A stretch of 25,198 nucleotides of DNA from an uncultured Candidatus Midichloriaceae bacterium (GTDB lineage Bacteria > Pseudomonadota > Alphaproteobacteria > Rickettsiales > Midichloriaceae): NCBI GenBank assembly GCA_905479795.1, contig CAJQNX010000063.1:1-25198 (forward strand), in the 5' to 3' direction. Below, piece after piece: positions 24,446-25,198 of this stretch (position 1 is its first letter; each line of letters opens with the position of its first letter). Made by a program: the position numbers and the translations under genes. The notes under the pieces are model-generated. The model was not told where the DNA came from. It searched no databases and saw only the letters and a program-made list of their open reading frames with translations.

Positions 24446-25036
24446 ATGACAGAAAACATCAAGCAACTTAGGAGCAAAATATTGTTTTCTGTAATTGAGA
24501 TACTACCTTATGAAGCATTTGATATCAATATAATTTCAAAAGCATGTGAAAATATAGGTGTGCAAAATGAATACGCCAATTTATTATTTCCGAATGGACG
24601 AGCTGAAATTCTTGAATTATTTAGAGATTATATTGATGAAATAATGATTGAGCGGATAAAAACTGAATTGAACGAAGTTAAAAGTATAACTGCTAGAATT
24701 TTTGAATCTCTAAAGATTAGACTTGAGATTTTAGATAAGCATAAATCAATTGTTCCTAAAATTATTTCTTTTTACTCTATGCCATGGAATCACCTAAAAT
24801 TATACCCCTATACTTGGAAAAGTATGAATTTAATTTGGCGTATTGCTGGTAATGACAAATCCACAGATTTTAATTACTATACTAAAAGGGGGCTTTTGAC
24901 TGGCGTATATTGGTCTACAATATTATATTGGCTTTCCGATGAATCAACAAATTATGAAAATACGCATGATTTTTTGGACAGAGAGTTAATATTAATAGGA
25001 AAAATAGGAAAGAGGATCAAACAATTTTCAAGTTAA
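24446..25036 (+). CDS. COQ9-family ubiquinone biosynthesis protein
   Basis: A 196-residue protein of the COQ9 family. The C-terminal signature is clear: YTWKSMNLIWRIAGN, then STDFNYYTKRGLLTG, then VYWSTILYWLSDES and FLDREL. The N-terminal half is a TetR-like helical fold in this family. COQ9 binds lipid and assists the COQ7 hydroxylase in making ubiquinone. The frame stays open back to 24383, inside map, but the ATG at 24446 gives the normal protein start and leaves 47 bp from the map start for promoters. The gene is followed by a candidate terminator. Confidence 0.9.
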   Translation: MTENIKQLRSKILFSVIEILPYEAFDINIISKACENIGVQNEYANLLFPNGRAEILELFRDYIDEIMIERIKTELNEVKSITARIFESLKIRLEILDKHKSIVPKIISFYSMPWNHLKLYPYTWKSMNLIWRIAGNDKSTDFNYYTKRGLLTGVYWSTILYWLSDESTNYENTHDFLDRELILIGKIGKRIKQFSS

Positions 25037-25063
25037 TTTCGAGATATCATTAATATTGTAAAT

Positions 25064-25098
25064 AGTGGATTAGCACCGCTTTATTATATTTATTTTTG
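25064..25098 (+). terminator. Candidate terminator after the COQ9-family gene
   Basis: AGTGG - ATTAGCA - CCGCT forms a 5-bp stem (one G-U pair) followed by TTATTATATTTATTTTTG. It lies 28 bp after the stop. The remaining 100 bp to the window end show two short open starts (25151 and 25168) that cannot be judged. Confidence 0.45.
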
Positions 25099-25198
25099 TA
25101 TGATTTTTTCTATCAAGCACTAAATATTAATTTTTGCTAAGCTGGGTAAAATGTATTATTTTAACTTATGTATAAGATATTTGCCGGTTATGCTTTTA

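Noticed and set aside
25151..25198. Possible start of a further gene at the window end
   Set aside because: Two overlapping frames (ATG 25151 and ATG 25168) are both open to the edge for 10-16 codons; too short to choose or to identify.

Overview
This window looks like the chromosome of an obligately intracellular alphaproteobacterium of the order Rickettsiales. The DNA is strongly AT-rich. The F1 ATP synthase genes stand as an atpHAGDC operon without F0 genes. The valyl-tRNA synthetase has the short, archaeal-like form known from Rickettsia. There is a very long VirB6/TrbL-family protein with a signal peptide, and tRNA-Ile(GAT) lies outside any rRNA operon. The presence of fliO and fliP argues against Rickettsia proper and for a lineage that keeps flagellar genes (for example Midichloriaceae-like). 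That placement is an inference. I see no prophage, insertion sequence, CRISPR array or obvious new defence system. Most of the window is housekeeping, with a few accessory items.

Layout: 1-1006 (+) holds the 3' end of lon and then rsfS. A symmetrical hairpin at 1049-1070 separates them from a convergent patatin-like phospholipase gene (1093-2418, -). A small lipoprotein gene follows (2746-3063, +), then about 415 bp with a coding-like remnant. From 3479 to 19329 every gene is on the minus strand. In order of transcription (right to left) these are the virB6-like gene, the 4.5S SRP RNA gene ffs, alr, mlaE, mlaF, fliO, fliP, valS, atpH-A-G-D-C, rplU, rpmA and tRNA-Ile. From 19448 to 21459 (+) there is a BamB-like lipoprotein gene and a DsbD/TauE-type membrane protein gene. 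A minus-strand group map-holA-mraY (24398-21506) follows. Last comes a COQ9-family gene (24446-25036, +) reading away from map.

How the parts fit: alr and mraY show capacity for D-alanine supply and lipid I synthesis, so some peptidoglycan is probably made. MlaE/MlaF (lipid traffic) and the BamB-like lipoprotein maintain the outer membrane. COQ9 and F1 ATP synthase belong to aerobic energy metabolism. RsfS, L21, L27, tRNA-Ile, ValRS, SRP RNA, Map and Lon serve translation, protein targeting and protein turnover. The patatin and the VirB6-like protein are the likeliest host-interaction genes. The most interesting signals are the VirB6-like protein with two kinds of internal repeat, fliO/fliP inside a cell-envelope gene run, and the ffs gene in what first looks like empty sequence.
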